Source of the DNA: an uncultured Mycobacterium sp.
GTDB lineage: Bacteria; Actinomycetota; Actinomycetes; Mycobacteriales; Mycobacteriaceae
Direction of reading: 5' to 3'
Length of the DNA stretch: 64,000 nt
Assembly: GCA_900078375.1 (NCBI GenBank)
Contig: FLQS01000019.1
Span: 33,534 to 97,533, forward strand
Shown: positions 26,114 to 34,846 of the stretch, piece by piece
How the letters are laid out: the number at the start of each line of letters is the position of its first letter
Numbering within the stretch: position 1 is the first letter of the stretch
Position numbers and translations under genes: made by a program
Notes under the pieces: generated by a model
The model's database searches: none
What the model was told of the DNA's origin: nothing
What the model saw: only the letters and a program-made list of their open reading frames with translations

Positions 26114-26272
26114 TCACCCTCCGTACCGCTCTCGCACAGCACTCAGCCAGCGCTGATCTCCGCCTTCCGCAAACAATATGAACTGGATTACGGTTGACCT
26201 GTCAAGCGTTTTGCGCAGCCTGAGCTAAGGATGGTTCCGACGCTGTCGCCGGAGACGATCTGAAAGCGCGGG

Positions 26273-27124
26273 CTACGCAGCGAACTCGAGCAGGGTCAGC
26301 GTCGCGAGCGTCGGCCAGGTGATCCCCACCCATCGGCGCACCAGGCGACCCACCGGGCGGCCCTGGGTCTGCGACAGCAGCCGGTCGAACACCGGACCCC
26401 GGCCGCGCGGTATCGGCAGGTTATGCACCGCACGAACGCCCGGCACGGTGTTCGACAAGTCGGCAAGCTCAGGCACGGTCAGACTGAACGGCGTCCGCGG
26501 CCAATTACCCCGCAGCGCCGTCCACATCGGGTTGCGAGCCAGCACCGCCTGCGACTTCGGCGGCAAATCGAACATCATCTGGCCGCCGGGGAACCGGCGA
26601 GCGCACTCGCCGATCACGCGCAGCGCCTCGTCGGGCAGCAGGTACGGCAACAGGCCCTCGGCGGTGATGAACACACCCTCCTCGGGGTTGATCTGATCCA
26701 TCCACGAGAAATCCAATACCGACTGGGCGCGGAGCGAGACTCGCGGTGACTGCGGAAGCAGACGTTCGCGAAGAGCGATGTTCGGGGGGAGATCCACCGT
26801 GAGCCAACGGAATCCATCACCGACGCCGGCGGCGTCGAGGCGCCAGAAGCTGGTCTGCAACCCTTCGCCCAGAGCGACGACCGTGGCGTGCGGGTGTTTG
26901 GCCAGATAGCCGCGGGCACTGTTGTCAAAGGCGAGCGCGCGCAGGGCAAGGTCCTGGTGATCGCCGCGAAGCTTGAACTTGCTGAAGTCGTAGTCGATCG
27001 AGTCCAGCAGGCCAACAGCCATCGGATCGTCGATGATCCCGTCGGGGCGGCGCGCCTCGTTCGCCCGGCAGAACAACGTCACGAGCGCCGTCTCCGGTAG
27101 CGAAACGGCGTCGGCCTTGGTCAT
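26273..27124 (-). CDS. Leucine-carboxymethyltransferase-family (TcmP/Ppm1-like) SAM methyltransferase
   Basis: 283 residues. N-terminal ETALVTLFCRANEARRPDG; SAM-binding region VVALGEGLQTSFWRLD; WLTVDLP; and ITAEGLLPYL, all characteristic of the LCM/TcmP O-methyltransferase family common in mycobacteria. Members methylate carboxyl or hydroxyl groups of small molecules. No Shine-Dalgarno precedes the ATG at 27124; instead TAGTGT ends 7 nt before it, so translation is probably leaderless. It lies upstream of the PE-PPE gene (159 bp gap) and is divergent from the GT4 gene. With a UDP-glucuronate branch nearby, methyl-esterification of a uronic acid is a speculative role. Confidence 0.8.
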   Translation of the reverse strand: MTKADAVSLPETALVTLFCRANEARRPDGIIDDPMAVGLLDSIDYDFSKFKLRGDHQDLALRALAFDNSARGYLAKHPHATVVALGEGLQTSFWRLDAAGVGDGFRWLTVDLPPNIALRERLLPQSPRVSLRAQSVLDFSWMDQINPEEGVFITAEGLLPYLLPDEALRVIGECARRFPGGQMMFDLPPKSQAVLARNPMWTALRGNWPRTPFSLTVPELADLSNTVPGVRAVHNLPIPRGRGPVFDRLLSQTQGRPVGRLVRRWVGITWPTLATLTLLEFAA

Positions 27125-27131
27125 CGGACAG

Positions 27132-27137
27132 ACACTA
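27132..27137 (-). promoter_or_regulatory. -10 box TAGTGT of a probable leaderless promoter (LCM methyltransferase)
   Basis: TANNNT hexamer on the minus strand, 7 nt before the ATG at 27124, so the A of ATG is the expected +1. Confidence 0.5.
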
Positions 27138-27261
27138 CACAGAGTCTTCAGCCCGAGGTTCGAGAATGGCCCCGTGCCACGAACTCACGCTGACCAGTGT
27201 TGTCTCCGCAGATCTCGGCCACAAACGCGCAGAATCACGCACTGGAAATGGTCACCGCTGA

Positions 27262-27267
27262 TACGTT
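27262..27267 (+). promoter_or_regulatory. -10 box TACGTT of a probable leaderless promoter (GT4 glycosyltransferase)
   Basis: TANNNT hexamer 7 nt before the GTG at 27275; no Shine-Dalgarno is present. Supports the start at 27275 over upstream in-frame starts. Confidence 0.45.
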
Positions 27268-27274
27268 GCGCGGC

Positions 27275-28435
27275 GTGAGAACCCGCCCTGCGGCCCGAGT
27301 GGTGGTCGTCTCGAACGTGGGTAGCTTCGGCGGTGGCGGTGTCGTCGGATTCCGAGAGATGCTCTCCGCGCTGCGGCACAAACGCCCGGACCTGGATCTG
27401 GTCGCGGTTCTGCCACAGAAGGGAGCCGTGGCCGAAGCCTGCGCGAGCGACGGTTACCACCCCAAGGTCGCCTGGGTGCCGTGGTGGGCGTTCGGCAAGT
27501 GGTCGCGGTCGCCGCGCTTCGATTGGCACGCGGTGATCGGCGCGCTTCCATACTGCATGATCCTTATCCCAGGCATTGTTCAGGCAGTAGTACTGCTCCG
27601 TCGGCTGCGGCCGGTGGCGGTGCTCAGCAACACGATGACCATCCCGTCACACGCGATCGCCGCGCGACTCCTCGGCATCCCGCACTACTGGGTAGTCCGC
27701 GAATTCGGCCGTGACGATCACCGGCTATGGTTCTTGTTCGGGTATCGCCGGACAGTCCGCATGATCGGCCGGCTGTCGAACGCGGTGATCTGCAATTCCC
27801 ACGCGGTGGAAAAGGCCATGCTCGCAATCGATCCGACGATGACGACGCACGTCCTCTACCCGGTGGTCGATACGCCGCTCTGCGCACCGCCGCAGCGGCA
27901 GCCCGGCGAGGCGATGCGAGTCGTGCTTGCCGGGTATCTCTCGGTAGCCAAGGGACAAGACTTGGCCGTCGAGGCGGTCGCGATTGCCCGCGAGGCGGGT
28001 GCCGATATCGAGTTGACGCTGATCGGAGCGGGCAGCCACCAACCACTTCTACGCCTTGCCCGACGCCTCGGAGTCGAGGATCTGGTGAGCATTCACGAAC
28101 CGACCCGCAACCTCTCCCCATATTGGTCAGCGGCGCACGTCGGCCTGATGTGCAGCCAATCTGAGGCCTTCGGCCGGGTAACGGTCGAGGCGATGAGGGC
28201 CGGGCTGCCCGTGTGCGGGACCGACTCAGGCGGCACCCCGGAGATCATCGACGACGGAGTCAACGGTCTGCTCAGCCCCGCCGGCGACGCGAAGGCACTC
28301 GCAGCCAACCTGATGACCCTGGAGGCCGACGAGGGTCTTCGGCGCCAGCTGGCCGACGGTGCTGTGCAATCCTCACAGCGCTTCCAACGGTCACGTCACG
28401 ACGACGAACTCGCCGCGATTCTCGGCCTGGGCTGA
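27275..28435 (+). CDS. GT4-family glycosyltransferase
   Basis: 386 residues from the GTG at 27275 (RTRPAARVVVVSNVGSFGGGG), which puts the first beta strand at the N-terminus as usual. In-frame starts at 27197 and 27248 would add 26 or 9 residues. GT-B fold with donor-site motif EAFGRVTVEAMRAGLPV (E-x7-E) and SGGTPEII, plus VLAGYLSVAKGQDL opening the C-terminal half. GT4 enzymes are retaining transferases using nucleotide sugars. This is the only GT4 among seven glycosyltransferases here, so it probably makes a linkage the GT1 paralogs do not. It is followed by a methyltransferase on the same strand. Confidence 0.85.
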   Translation: MRTRPAARVVVVSNVGSFGGGGVVGFREMLSALRHKRPDLDLVAVLPQKGAVAEACASDGYHPKVAWVPWWAFGKWSRSPRFDWHAVIGALPYCMILIPGIVQAVVLLRRLRPVAVLSNTMTIPSHAIAARLLGIPHYWVVREFGRDDHRLWFLFGYRRTVRMIGRLSNAVICNSHAVEKAMLAIDPTMTTHVLYPVVDTPLCAPPQRQPGEAMRVVLAGYLSVAKGQDLAVEAVAIAREAGADIELTLIGAGSHQPLLRLARRLGVEDLVSIHEPTRNLSPYWSAAHVGLMCSQSEAFGRVTVEAMRAGLPVCGTDSGGTPEIIDDGVNGLLSPAGDAKALAANLMTLEADEGLRRQLADGAVQSSQRFQRSRHDDELAAILGLG

Positions 28436-28559
28436 CGCTTTTCAGATCAGGTCATATCGGCACCCAGCGGCGAGCCGGGGCGTTACTATCGCGCCCGTAG
28501 ATTCCAATATCGTCCTGGCCGCGTCCTGACCAGCCGGCGATGACCGTGATAAGAGAGCC

Positions 28560-29408
28560 ATGGTTTTCATCCCAAGCAAAGCGCGACCCGCCTACCATCG
28601 AGCCCTCATCCAGCGCCTTTTGGGTCGGCGCAAGAATGCGGCAGAGTTGTGTAAGGCCGCCTTGCAGACTGAGGACTATTCGGTAGCGCATCTGCGGGCG
28701 CACCACATGCTCGCGGAGTTGGAGTTCCCCGGCGATGATTACTTCCGGATTCTGGCGCGCATTCACGAGTACCTGAAGCCGGCCACCTACCTGGAGATCG
28801 GCATCGATCAGGGTGACTCCTTCGAGATCGTGATGCCCGAGACATTGGCGCTGGGAGTCGATCCCAATCCGCGTCCGCAGAAGCCTCTCGGCCCAAACCA
28901 GCGGGTGTTCGCACAGACCAGCGACGACTTCTTCGAGCGCCGCGATGTGGTTTCCGAGCTGGGCGGCATGACTCTGGATCTCGCGTTCATCGACGGGATG
29001 CACTTGTTCGAGTTCGCTTTACGCGACTTCATCAACCTGGAGAAGTACTGCGCCCCTGACTCCATCATTCTAATTCACGACGTCTACCCGATCGACGCCA
29101 CCAGCGCCGCGCGCGACCGTGCTTCGTGGTTCTGGAGTGGCGATATCTGGCGGTTGATTCTGGCCTTGAAGAAGTACCGGCCAGAACTTTCGGTCAACGT
29201 GATCGGCACTCGCCCAACGGGCCTGGGGGTCATCCAAAACCTCGATCCACAGTCTCGGGTCCTTGCCGATCATCTGGACGAAATCATCGATGAGTTTATG
29301 GCGCTCGATATTTCAGTGCTTGACGGCCGTAAGGATGAACTCCTCAATCGCGTCCCAAACGATTGGAACTCGGTGGCCCGCCTGATCGATACGCGCGGCC
29401 GCGCCTAG
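28560..29408 (+). CDS. Class I SAM-dependent methyltransferase (Methyltransf_24-like)
   Basis: 282 residues, ATG at 28560 with AAGAGAG upstream. An N-terminal helical extension of about 70 residues precedes the SAM motif YLEIGIDQGDSFE, then LAFIDGMHLFEFALRD and LIHDVYP. Resembles the methyltransferase at 3766 in these motifs (YLEIG, IDGLH/IDGMH, HDC/HDV) and also has a GDIW/GDVW segment. A possible -10 box TACTAT lies at 28484. Downstream of the GT4 gene, so it may methylate the sugar that enzyme adds. Its stop abuts the convergent glycosyltransferase stop at 29409 with no gap. Confidence 0.8.
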   Translation: MVFIPSKARPAYHRALIQRLLGRRKNAAELCKAALQTEDYSVAHLRAHHMLAELEFPGDDYFRILARIHEYLKPATYLEIGIDQGDSFEIVMPETLALGVDPNPRPQKPLGPNQRVFAQTSDDFFERRDVVSELGGMTLDLAFIDGMHLFEFALRDFINLEKYCAPDSIILIHDVYPIDATSAARDRASWFWSGDIWRLILALKKYRPELSVNVIGTRPTGLGVIQNLDPQSRVLADHLDEIIDEFMALDISVLDGRKDELLNRVPNDWNSVARLIDTRGRA

Positions 29409-30674
29409 TCACATCCGACGCGAACGAGCCAGCTCTTCCACAAGATCTGCAGTGTAAGAGGCACTTTCGGCTGGCTTTGACATCCGCGTGGCGATCTCAC
29501 GGGACCTCGCGACGCACTGCGGATCGAGAACCGTACGCAGATCCTCGGTCAGCGATTCCCTGGTGGTGCTCGAAAAACACCGCTCAGTGCCCACTTTCAG
29601 TCGCTTGATGGCATTCCCCCAGAGCCGCTGTTCGGGGATCTTCCAGAGAACCAAGGTGGGAACCCCCGCGCGCAACCCGGCAGCCGTGGCGCTCGTGCCA
29701 TGGTGCACAACCGCACGGCAGGCCGGGAAGACCGCCGCGTAGTTCACTCCGCGCACCACCTTGACGTGCTCGAAATTGGGGATGTCATCGAGCTGAGTCA
29801 CCCCAGCGGAAATCAGCGCCCGCTCCCCCAACCGTGCGCACGCATCGGCGATCATGGTGAGCGTGTCGGCGCCCGACTCGACCAACATGCTGCCGAAGCC
29901 AAAGCAGATCGGCGGTGTCCCAGCGGCAATCCAGGACAGGACATCCTCGTCGGCTTGCGTTGGCATCTCGATTGTCAACGTTCCGACAAAGGGCCGTCGC
30001 CTGCCCCAGGTCGCCCATTCTTCCGCCAGCCCTGGGAAGCAGACATCGTCATAGGCCTGGATCTCGAGCGACCCACGCTCTGCCATCCGGTGCGGCAACG
30101 GACCGGTCGCACTCGGCAGGCCCAATTCTCTGCGTTGGGCATCCTCGAGTTTCTTGGAACCGATGCGCCACAACACCCATTCACGCACAGCCATGGCATA
30201 TCGACCCAGCGTCGGAGGCAGGATCGGCACGACCTGACTGTTGACCCGGATCGGGCTGAAGTGCATCGTGGCGAGTGGAATGTCGTGGTATTCAGCGACA
30301 TTGGCAGCTGGATGCTCGAAGTTGACGCCGGTGAGCAACAGGTCGACACCGTCTGCCAACGACATCAGGGTTTCGCTGGTCTCTGCCAGGGCTCGGGTAC
30401 CGATCACCTGGCCCTCCCGCGAAAACTTGATCAGATCCCGCTTCTTCCAAAGGCCGCCGTAGTAACTCGCCCAATAGTTGACGTAGGACTCAATGAGCGT
30501 CTGCGAATCCAGCTGGTAAGCGACGGCCGTGATCCCGGCTGATTCGACGAAGCCAACCAGGTCGGGCGGCACGGCCATGCACACCTCATGCCCTCGCTGC
30601 AGCAATTCACGCCCAACCGCGACACAGGGCTCGACCTCGCCTCGAGTTCCGTAGCTCGACAACACAAACTTCAT
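29409..30674 (-). CDS. GT1-family (MGT/GPL Gtf-type) glycosyltransferase with altered HHGG loop
   Basis: 421 residues from ATG 30674 (MKFVLSSYGTRGEVEP); a TTG six bases upstream is nearer the AAAGG site and may be used. Standard acceptor half (VPPDLVGFVESAG). In the donor half the nucleotide-binding loop reads HHGTSATAAGLRAG, one residue shorter than the HHGGAGTTAAGLRAG of its paralogs, so the second Gly and the small-Thr pattern are lost. The following pair is EQ (IPEQRLWG). The frame is otherwise intact and full length, arguing against decay. Altered donor binding or loss of activity are both possible. Confidence 0.88.
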   Translation of the reverse strand: MKFVLSSYGTRGEVEPCVAVGRELLQRGHEVCMAVPPDLVGFVESAGITAVAYQLDSQTLIESYVNYWASYYGGLWKKRDLIKFSREGQVIGTRALAETSETLMSLADGVDLLLTGVNFEHPAANVAEYHDIPLATMHFSPIRVNSQVVPILPPTLGRYAMAVREWVLWRIGSKKLEDAQRRELGLPSATGPLPHRMAERGSLEIQAYDDVCFPGLAEEWATWGRRRPFVGTLTIEMPTQADEDVLSWIAAGTPPICFGFGSMLVESGADTLTMIADACARLGERALISAGVTQLDDIPNFEHVKVVRGVNYAAVFPACRAVVHHGTSATAAGLRAGVPTLVLWKIPEQRLWGNAIKRLKVGTERCFSSTTRESLTEDLRTVLDPQCVARSREIATRMSKPAESASYTADLVEELARSRRM

Positions 30675-30756
30675 CGACAATTCTGGCCTTTCACTACTCG
30701 CGCACGTGGACTATCTCCGAGGTCCCGGTGATTATGTCTGGTCGTTCTCGTCAAGG

Positions 30757-30777
30757 CTGGGCATTCGCCACGCCCAG
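30757..30777 (-). terminator. Possible hairpin between acyltransferase copy 4 and the downstream glycosyltransferase
   Basis: CTGGGC / GCCCAG, 6-bp stem with a 9-nt loop, 65 nt after the acyltransferase stop. No U tract. May terminate or attenuate. Confidence 0.3.
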
Positions 30778-30841
30778 AATCGCTGTGCCGCGCTACCTTT
30801 CTGGCGCTAGACCAATCCATGGCAATCAGGAGTACGCCGGG

Positions 30842-33031
30842 TTACCCGTAGGCGAGCGCGCGGTCGGATAGCGCTCCGAAAACCGGCGCCAACAGTCGGG
30901 AGTACGCAGACGTCAGATGATTCCCGTCCATGAAAACCTGGGTGTTGCCGACGATGACCGGGCACCGATCGGCGGTACAAAACAGGTCGGTGAGATCCGT
31001 ATAGCGCCCACCTGCAGCTTCGGTAGCAGCGGCCTCCGCGGTGATGCCACGCTCGTTGACCGCCGTCGACCTTGCCGGTGAGCAGGCCGTCACATCGTCG
31101 AGGTGCGCGGACAGACAGATCGGCACCATGCGGTGGGGGTCTGGGACGGGGCCGAGCACCAGAACCCTGGCACCGGTGCTGCGGAGCTGATGGACGAGCC
31201 GGGTCAGGCCGTCAAGCCACGCCGTGTCGTATGGCACAAGGCCGAACGGCCGCTCGTTCGGGGCGTCATAGCCCCGGAACATGCTCACCACGACAAGCCG
31301 CGGGCGTTCTGCGCTCAACCGGGTCAGGATCTGCGAGCGCCACTGCTGACAGTGTGCGTTTTGTTCGACCACGCTGCGGAATGGGTTGGTACTGGGCACT
31401 TCCATCAACGGGCAGCCCCCTTTCGCCAGCATTTCCAGCCGCCAGTGACGTTCGGTGGCAATCTGTTTGAATGCTGGATTCCACATGGCGGCATGCGAGT
31501 CGCCGACGAGCGCCACTGTCGTGGACGAGGTGACGTCACCGGCTGCGCAGTCCGGTTGACCAGGTTCAGCCACCTCTCGCAAGCACCCGTCCGTCCTCAA
31601 AGCCGTCTGTTCGATCTTCGGATCCCCCAGTGGCGGATCGAGATTCGACGGGACGGCCTTGAGGTCGACGGATGCGGAAACGGCGGCTTGCACCTGGCCG
31701 AAAAGCCGTTGGACGACTGCGTCGTACGCGGCTTTGGACGAACCGGCGGGCACCGGGGTGGCAGTGAGTTTCACCGGCGAAGCCGGTGCGCCATGCCCGG
31801 CAGTCGATGGCGCAACAGCCAACAGCGCCATGCCCACACAGACAGCGAGCGCGCTGGCCAGGCCACCGAGCCCGAGGCTGCGCCAAGCCGAATTGCGGAT
31901 CGTGGGGGCGAATCGGAGTGGGTTTTCCAACAGCCGCAGGGTGAGCCACGCGAGCCCGCCGGAAATCAGGGCCGCAAACAACCTGGCGGGCAGCCCCAGC
32001 GGATGCCCCACAAGCGCCGGCGCGAGCACCAGCACCGGCCAATGCCAGAGATACCACGAGTAGGAAATCCGGCCGATCGCCTGCAACGGTGCCCAACCCA
32101 GAAGACGGCCGCAACCTTGGGTCGGTGCAGCGCAGCCCGCGCCGATAACCAGTACCGCGCCGACAGTGGGCAGCAGGGCCGCGGCACCAGGAGAAGGGGT
32201 GGCCGATGTGAACCAAATGTAGGACAACACAATCAAGCCGAGCCCGGTCCAACCGGTGATGGCGGCTGTTCGTTGTGAGCGGCGCCGCCAACGAATCGCG
32301 GTCAGCGCGACGAGACCGCCGAGGGCCAATTGCCAAGCCCGGGTGGGTAACGAAAAAAACGCCTCGATCGGCGACACATAGGTCAATACCAGCGACATCG
32401 CGAACGACATGACGGCAACCAGCACCAGCACCAGCAGGTATGGCCCTTGCGAGGCGGCGGCCTGCACTCTGGTACGCCGACGCACCAACCTGACCACCCA
32501 CATCGTGCCCAAGATCAGCGGCGCCCACACCAGGTAGAACTGCTCCTCCACGCCCAACGACCAGTAATGCTGAAACGGCGAGAGGGTCTGCAGATCGGCG
32601 AAGTAGTTGACGTTTTCGAAGATGAACCAGTAGTTGCCGACATAGAGGGCGCTGGCGATGCCGTCCTTGAGTGCGGTAGGGACTTGCAACGCCGGCAGTA
32701 GTAGCGCCGAGGCCACCATGGTTACGATGCCGACGAAGGCCGATGCTGGTAACAGCCGGCGGGCCCGAGCCCCATAGAAACTGCGCATCCGCACGGTTCC
32801 GGTGGCGTTGATCTCACGCCATAACAGTCCGGTGATCAAGAAGCCTGAGATAACGAAAAACACGTCCACGCCGAGATAGCCGCCGCGCAGGCCTGGCAAG
32901 TCAGCGTGGAATAGGACGACTGCCAGCACCGCAACCGCGCGCAGACCTTCAATATCTGGGCGGAACTTTGACTGTGCCGAGGTCCGAACCTGCAGTCCTT
33001 CGGTAGGGCTCACACTGTCGGCCTGGCGCAA
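30842..33031 (-). CDS. Membrane O-acyltransferase family 3 with C-terminal SGNH domain, copy 4
   Basis: 729 residues, the only minus-strand member of the four. R-x10-H in EGLRAVAVLAVVLFH, about ten transmembrane helices, SGNH block I GDSHAAMW, terminal DGNH block. The TTG at 33031 is chosen because it follows AGGTGATC, a match to the 16S anti-Shine-Dalgarno, and aligns with the other copies (MRQADSVSP); the GTG at 33037 is the alternative. It shares a 127-bp divergent promoter region with the second GMC gene and is upstream of the GT1 gene at 30674. Predicted to acylate a sugar outside the membrane. Confidence 0.9.
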   Translation of the reverse strand: MRQADSVSPTEGLQVRTSAQSKFRPDIEGLRAVAVLAVVLFHADLPGLRGGYLGVDVFFVISGFLITGLLWREINATGTVRMRSFYGARARRLLPASAFVGIVTMVASALLLPALQVPTALKDGIASALYVGNYWFIFENVNYFADLQTLSPFQHYWSLGVEEQFYLVWAPLILGTMWVVRLVRRRTRVQAAASQGPYLLVLVLVAVMSFAMSLVLTYVSPIEAFFSLPTRAWQLALGGLVALTAIRWRRRSQRTAAITGWTGLGLIVLSYIWFTSATPSPGAAALLPTVGAVLVIGAGCAAPTQGCGRLLGWAPLQAIGRISYSWYLWHWPVLVLAPALVGHPLGLPARLFAALISGGLAWLTLRLLENPLRFAPTIRNSAWRSLGLGGLASALAVCVGMALLAVAPSTAGHGAPASPVKLTATPVPAGSSKAAYDAVVQRLFGQVQAAVSASVDLKAVPSNLDPPLGDPKIEQTALRTDGCLREVAEPGQPDCAAGDVTSSTTVALVGDSHAAMWNPAFKQIATERHWRLEMLAKGGCPLMEVPSTNPFRSVVEQNAHCQQWRSQILTRLSAERPRLVVVSMFRGYDAPNERPFGLVPYDTAWLDGLTRLVHQLRSTGARVLVLGPVPDPHRMVPICLSAHLDDVTACSPARSTAVNERGITAEAAATEAAGGRYTDLTDLFCTADRCPVIVGNTQVFMDGNHLTSAYSRLLAPVFGALSDRALAYG

Positions 33032-33113
33032 GATCACCTACTTGTTAGTGGAGACGTTCTTCGACGAATCGAGGAAGTATCACACACGTCAATTGGTATG
33101 TTGGCGAAACCGT

Positions 33114-33119
33114 TACGAT
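33114..33119 (+). promoter_or_regulatory. Candidate -10 box TACGAT of the second GMC gene
   Basis: Same hexamer as at 20797, followed by a leader of about 40 nt that retains CTGGGCCA, CACGCT and GAGGAGCTCGA before the TTG start. Confidence 0.45.
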
Positions 33120-33158
33120 CCCGGCCAATCTCTGGGCCACCACGCTTGAGGAGCTCGA

Positions 33159-34808
33159 TTGGCTGGCCGCGACCTGAGTGCGCGCGAGGCGGAACGCATT
33201 TGCTGGGACGTAATCATCGTGGGCACCGGCATGGGCGGAGGGATGCTGGGCCAACGGTTGGCCCGCTCCGGCCGCAAGGTGCTGTTCGTCGAAAAGGGCC
33301 GCTCGACGCTTCCTGGTACAGCAGGAACGATCCGCGCCGGGATGCCCGAGCTGGCCGAGCCGCGCGCAGTCCGATCCGCCACGACCTACTACGACGCCCT
33401 GGCCCGAGCCGGTCGCTCAACCGACGAAATCACTGATATCAGCGGACGCTTCGCCAAGCGGTTCGTGCCGTTCATCGGTAGTGGCACCGGTGGATCCTCG
33501 GCGCTGTACGGCATGGTCTGCGAACGCTTCTTTGTTCAGGACTTCACTCCGCGCCAAAACTTCTCTGACCCCGGCGATTCCACCGTGCCCGAGTCCTGGC
33601 CGATCAGCTACGAGCAGCTGAACCCCTGGTATGCCGAGGCCGAAAAGCTGCTGGGAGTCCGCGGGCAGCCCGATCCGCTGCGTCCCGAAGCCGCCACGGT
33701 CGGACTTCCTGCCGCACCGCCGTTTTCAGCGGACAACCAGCCGTTGGTCAACTATCTGGCAGGCCGCGGCCTGCACCCCTATCACTTGCCCATGGCGTGT
33801 GACTACACCGACGACTGCGTGATCTGTCAGGCCTATCTGTGTGCCAAGTCGTGCAAGAACGACGGCGGCCGCAACGGGGTGCTGCCCGCGGTCACCGAAC
33901 ACGGTGCCCACCTGCTGGCCGAGTGCCGGGTTGTACGCCTGGAGGCCGATCATTCCCGGGTTCAGCAGGTGATCTGTCAGCACCACTCGGACATGCTGGC
34001 CCTCAAAGCCAAGGTGGTCGTGCTGGCCGCCGGCGCACTGGCCACCCCGGTGCTGTTGCTCAACTCCCGCTCAGGCCAGTGGCCGCGGGGGCTGGCCAAC
34101 GGATCGGACATGGTGGGCCGCAATCTCATGCGGCATGTTCTCGACTGGATCGAGGTCTGGCCACAGGCCGGCTGCAACATCACCGCCGAGAACAAGGAGA
34201 TCGGGCTCAACGACTTCTATTTCTGGGAGGGCCAGAAGCTCGGCACCGTCCAGTCCGCTGGCGCCATGGCCTCGTTGGCGCCGATGGAGATGCTGATGAA
34301 CAATCCAAGTGGGCTGGCCAAAGCGCTGCGTCTGGTGTCCCCGGCGGCTCGACCGATCTATGAACGGTTCATCAGTGGCGGTCTCGTGCTGGCAGCGATC
34401 ATGGAAGACCTTCCCTATCTGGGCAATCGCGTCCTGCCCTATGACCGGCCCAGCTCCGACGGCCGCCAGCGGTTGCGCCTGACGTATCGCCTGCACTCCA
34501 GCGAGATCGACCGGCGCGAGGTGTTTCTGCGACAGCTCAAAGACGTGTTGAAGCCGTTTCGCACACTCACGCTGCGGACCGGTGAAAGCAACACCACGCT
34601 GGGTCACGTCTGTGGCACCTGCCGCTTCGGCACCGATCCGGCAACCAGCGTGCTCGACGCGGATAACCGGGCACACGAAGTTGAGAACCTCTACGTCGTG
34701 GACACGTCGTTCTTCCCGTCCAGCGCCGGCCTCAACCCGAGCCTGACGGTCGCAGCCAACGCGCTACGAGTCGCCGACAACCTCAACCAGGTGCATTTCA
34801 CCAATTGA
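33159..34808 (+). CDS. GMC-family FAD-dependent oxidoreductase, copy 2
   Basis: 549 residues, paralog of the gene at 20856 across its full length. FAD loop IIVGTGMGGG, the Cys-rich DDCVICQ and CAKSCKNDG region, GHVCGTCRFGTDP and SSAGLNPSLTVAANA are all conserved. TTG start with GAGGAG upstream, as in copy 1. The duplicates share start context and leader, so the unit was copied with its promoter. Here the partner is not a hydrolase; the next gene (convergent) is a Gfo/Idh/MocA oxidoreductase. The substrate is unknown; a sugar or alcohol of the cell-envelope lipid is the contextual guess. Confidence 0.85.
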   Translation: MAGRDLSAREAERICWDVIIVGTGMGGGMLGQRLARSGRKVLFVEKGRSTLPGTAGTIRAGMPELAEPRAVRSATTYYDALARAGRSTDEITDISGRFAKRFVPFIGSGTGGSSALYGMVCERFFVQDFTPRQNFSDPGDSTVPESWPISYEQLNPWYAEAEKLLGVRGQPDPLRPEAATVGLPAAPPFSADNQPLVNYLAGRGLHPYHLPMACDYTDDCVICQAYLCAKSCKNDGGRNGVLPAVTEHGAHLLAECRVVRLEADHSRVQQVICQHHSDMLALKAKVVVLAAGALATPVLLLNSRSGQWPRGLANGSDMVGRNLMRHVLDWIEVWPQAGCNITAENKEIGLNDFYFWEGQKLGTVQSAGAMASLAPMEMLMNNPSGLAKALRLVSPAARPIYERFISGGLVLAAIMEDLPYLGNRVLPYDRPSSDGRQRLRLTYRLHSSEIDRREVFLRQLKDVLKPFRTLTLRTGESNTTLGHVCGTCRFGTDPATSVLDADNRAHEVENLYVVDTSFFPSSAGLNPSLTVAANALRVADNLNQVHFTN

Positions 34809-34846
34809 CCCGCCCGAAAAGCCAATCGGACGAGGCAATTTGGCGG

